Source: Curtobacterium poinsettiae
GTDB lineage: Bacteria; Actinomycetota; Actinomycetes; Actinomycetales; Microbacteriaceae
Reading direction: 5' to 3'
NCBI RefSeq assembly: GCF_025677645.1
Contig: NZ_CP106879.1
Coordinates: forward strand, 1,922,001-1,986,000
DNA: 64,000 nt
A program made the position numbers and the translations under genes. The notes below the pieces were generated by a model that was not told where the DNA came from, made no database searches, and worked only from the letters and a program-made list of their open reading frames with translations. Shown here piece after piece: positions 63,398 to 64,000 of this stretch (positions within the stretch are counted from its first letter, which is position 1; each line of letters begins with the position of its first letter).

Positions 63398-64000
63398 ATG
63401 ACGACGTTGCACGAGGACTCCGCCATCGACCACGACGCCCTGGCGGACCAGTCCGTCGCGCTCGTCCGACAGTGGCTCGCCGAGGCCGAGACCTACCCGG
63501 TCGACGGCTCCGCGAAGCAGCTCGCCGGGGTGCTCGCCGACCCCGCGGGACTCGACTTCGCCGTCGGGTTCGTCGACGGGGTCGTGCGACCGGAAGACCT
63601 CGCCGTCGCCGCCCGCAAGCTCCGACAGATCGCCCCGGACGCCCCCGGGTTCCTGCCCGCCGCGCTCCGCGGACTCGTCCGACTCGGCGGCGGCATGGCC
63701 CCCGTGCTGCCGAACGTCGTCGTCCCCATCGCCCGACGCGTCCTCCGCAACATGGTCGGCCACCTCATCGTCGACGCCACCGACTCCAAGCTCGGCCCGG
63801 CCATCGCCGGCATCAAGCGCGACGGCGTCCGCCTCAACGTCAACCTGCTCGGTGAGGCCGTGCTGGGCGAGCGCGAAGCCGCCCGCCGACTCGAGGGCAC
63901 GCACAAGCTGCTGGCCCGCGACGACGTCGACTACGTCTCGATCAAGGTGTCCTCGACCGTGCACCCGCACTCGCCGTGGGCGTTCGACCACGCGGTGGAC
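63398..64000 (+). CDS. putA: proline dehydrogenase/glutamate-semialdehyde dehydrogenase (PutA-like), 5' part
   Basis: ATG 63398 opens a frame that continues past the right edge; 201 residues are visible. LVRQWLAEAETYPVDGSAKQ, VGFVDGVVRPEDLAVAARKL, LGPAIAGIKRDGVRLNVNLL (the active-site lead-in) and LLARDDVDYVSIKVSSTVHP match the N-terminal half of actinobacterial bifunctional PutA proteins. Oxidises proline to glutamate with FAD, then NAD. Whether the aldehyde dehydrogenase half follows cannot be seen. Divergent from the LysR gene. Confidence 0.88.
   Translation, partial: MTTLHEDSAIDHDALADQSVALVRQWLAEAETYPVDGSAKQLAGVLADPAGLDFAVGFVDGVVRPEDLAVAARKLRQIAPDAPGFLPAALRGLVRLGGGMAPVLPNVVVPIARRVLRNMVGHLIVDATDSKLGPAIAGIKRDGVRLNVNLLGEAVLGEREAARRLEGTHKLLARDDVDYVSIKVSSTVHPHSPWAFDHAVD

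Noticed and set aside
1-64000. CRISPR array, tRNA, rRNA or IS element
   Set aside because: No regularly spaced repeats, no tRNA-like cloverleaf noticed and no transposase motifs on reading both strands; short RNA genes could still be missed by eye.

Overview
The window comes from a high-GC actinomycete. Sortase-E type LAYTG surface proteins, split LigD-type end-joining enzymes, a mycothiol-type glycosyltransferase and the overall gene style suggest Microbacteriaceae, plausibly a Curtobacterium relative. This is inferred from protein style; there is no rRNA marker. Most of the window (about 31-64 kb) is very GC-rich, ordinary-looking chromosome. The first 25 kb is visibly less GC-rich and looks like a transferred defence island.

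The main feature is a leftward operon of large genes from about 24.06 kb to beyond base 1. In transcription order it holds a small frameshifted ORF, a 1106-aa protein of unknown fold, a 1602-aa YprA/MrfA-type helicase with a C-terminal Zn-binding (MZB, formerly DUF1998) domain, an SNF2 helicase resembling DrmD of class 1 DISARM, a 1557-aa N6-adenine methyltransferase resembling DrmMI, a second and larger MZB helicase (2132 aa, nuclease-like tail) and a UvrD-like helicase cut by the window edge. Gene junctions are overlapping or 1-3 nt apart except for a 103-nt gap before the SNF2 gene. The set combines DISARM-like parts (SNF2 + MTase) with Druantia-like parts (long unknown protein + MZB helicase). 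That resembles the arrangement I recall being called ARMADA in recent work on YprA-family helicases, but with two MZB helicases in one operon. Divergent from it is an SRA-like + PD-(D/E)XK nuclease, which looks like a modification-dependent type IV enzyme.

Next to the island (25.2-27.9 kb) lies a decaying ABC-transporter operon. Its ATPase is intact. The first permease carries an inverted internal segment of about 0.55 kb, the second permease has a frameshift and a lost C terminus, and a Nudix hydrolase is frameshifted inside its Nudix box.

From 28 to 41 kb are membrane proteins, a thioredoxin/DUF4395 pair, DUF1653, a RecB-like nuclease/Upf1-like helicase, a NERD protein, SseB-like and secreted HNH proteins and a SWIM-SNF2 helicase. 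From 41 to 52 kb are an AraC regulator, two APC permeases, DUF427, DoxX, a lysozyme-like secreted protein, a uracil-DNA-glycosylase-fold protein, a GT4 glycosyltransferase and a DUF429 protein. From 52 to 55 kb are a LigD-type polymerase and an ATP-dependent DNA ligase with two tiny ORFs between them. The right end has a lipoprotein/secreted pair, a metallo-beta-lactamase-fold protein, an FMN reductase, two LAYTG-anchored surface proteins sharing a module, and a LysR gene divergent from the start of putA. Dispersed palindromes (two related 48-bp copies and a 53-bp one) sit between genes. I saw no tRNA, rRNA, IS element or CRISPR array.
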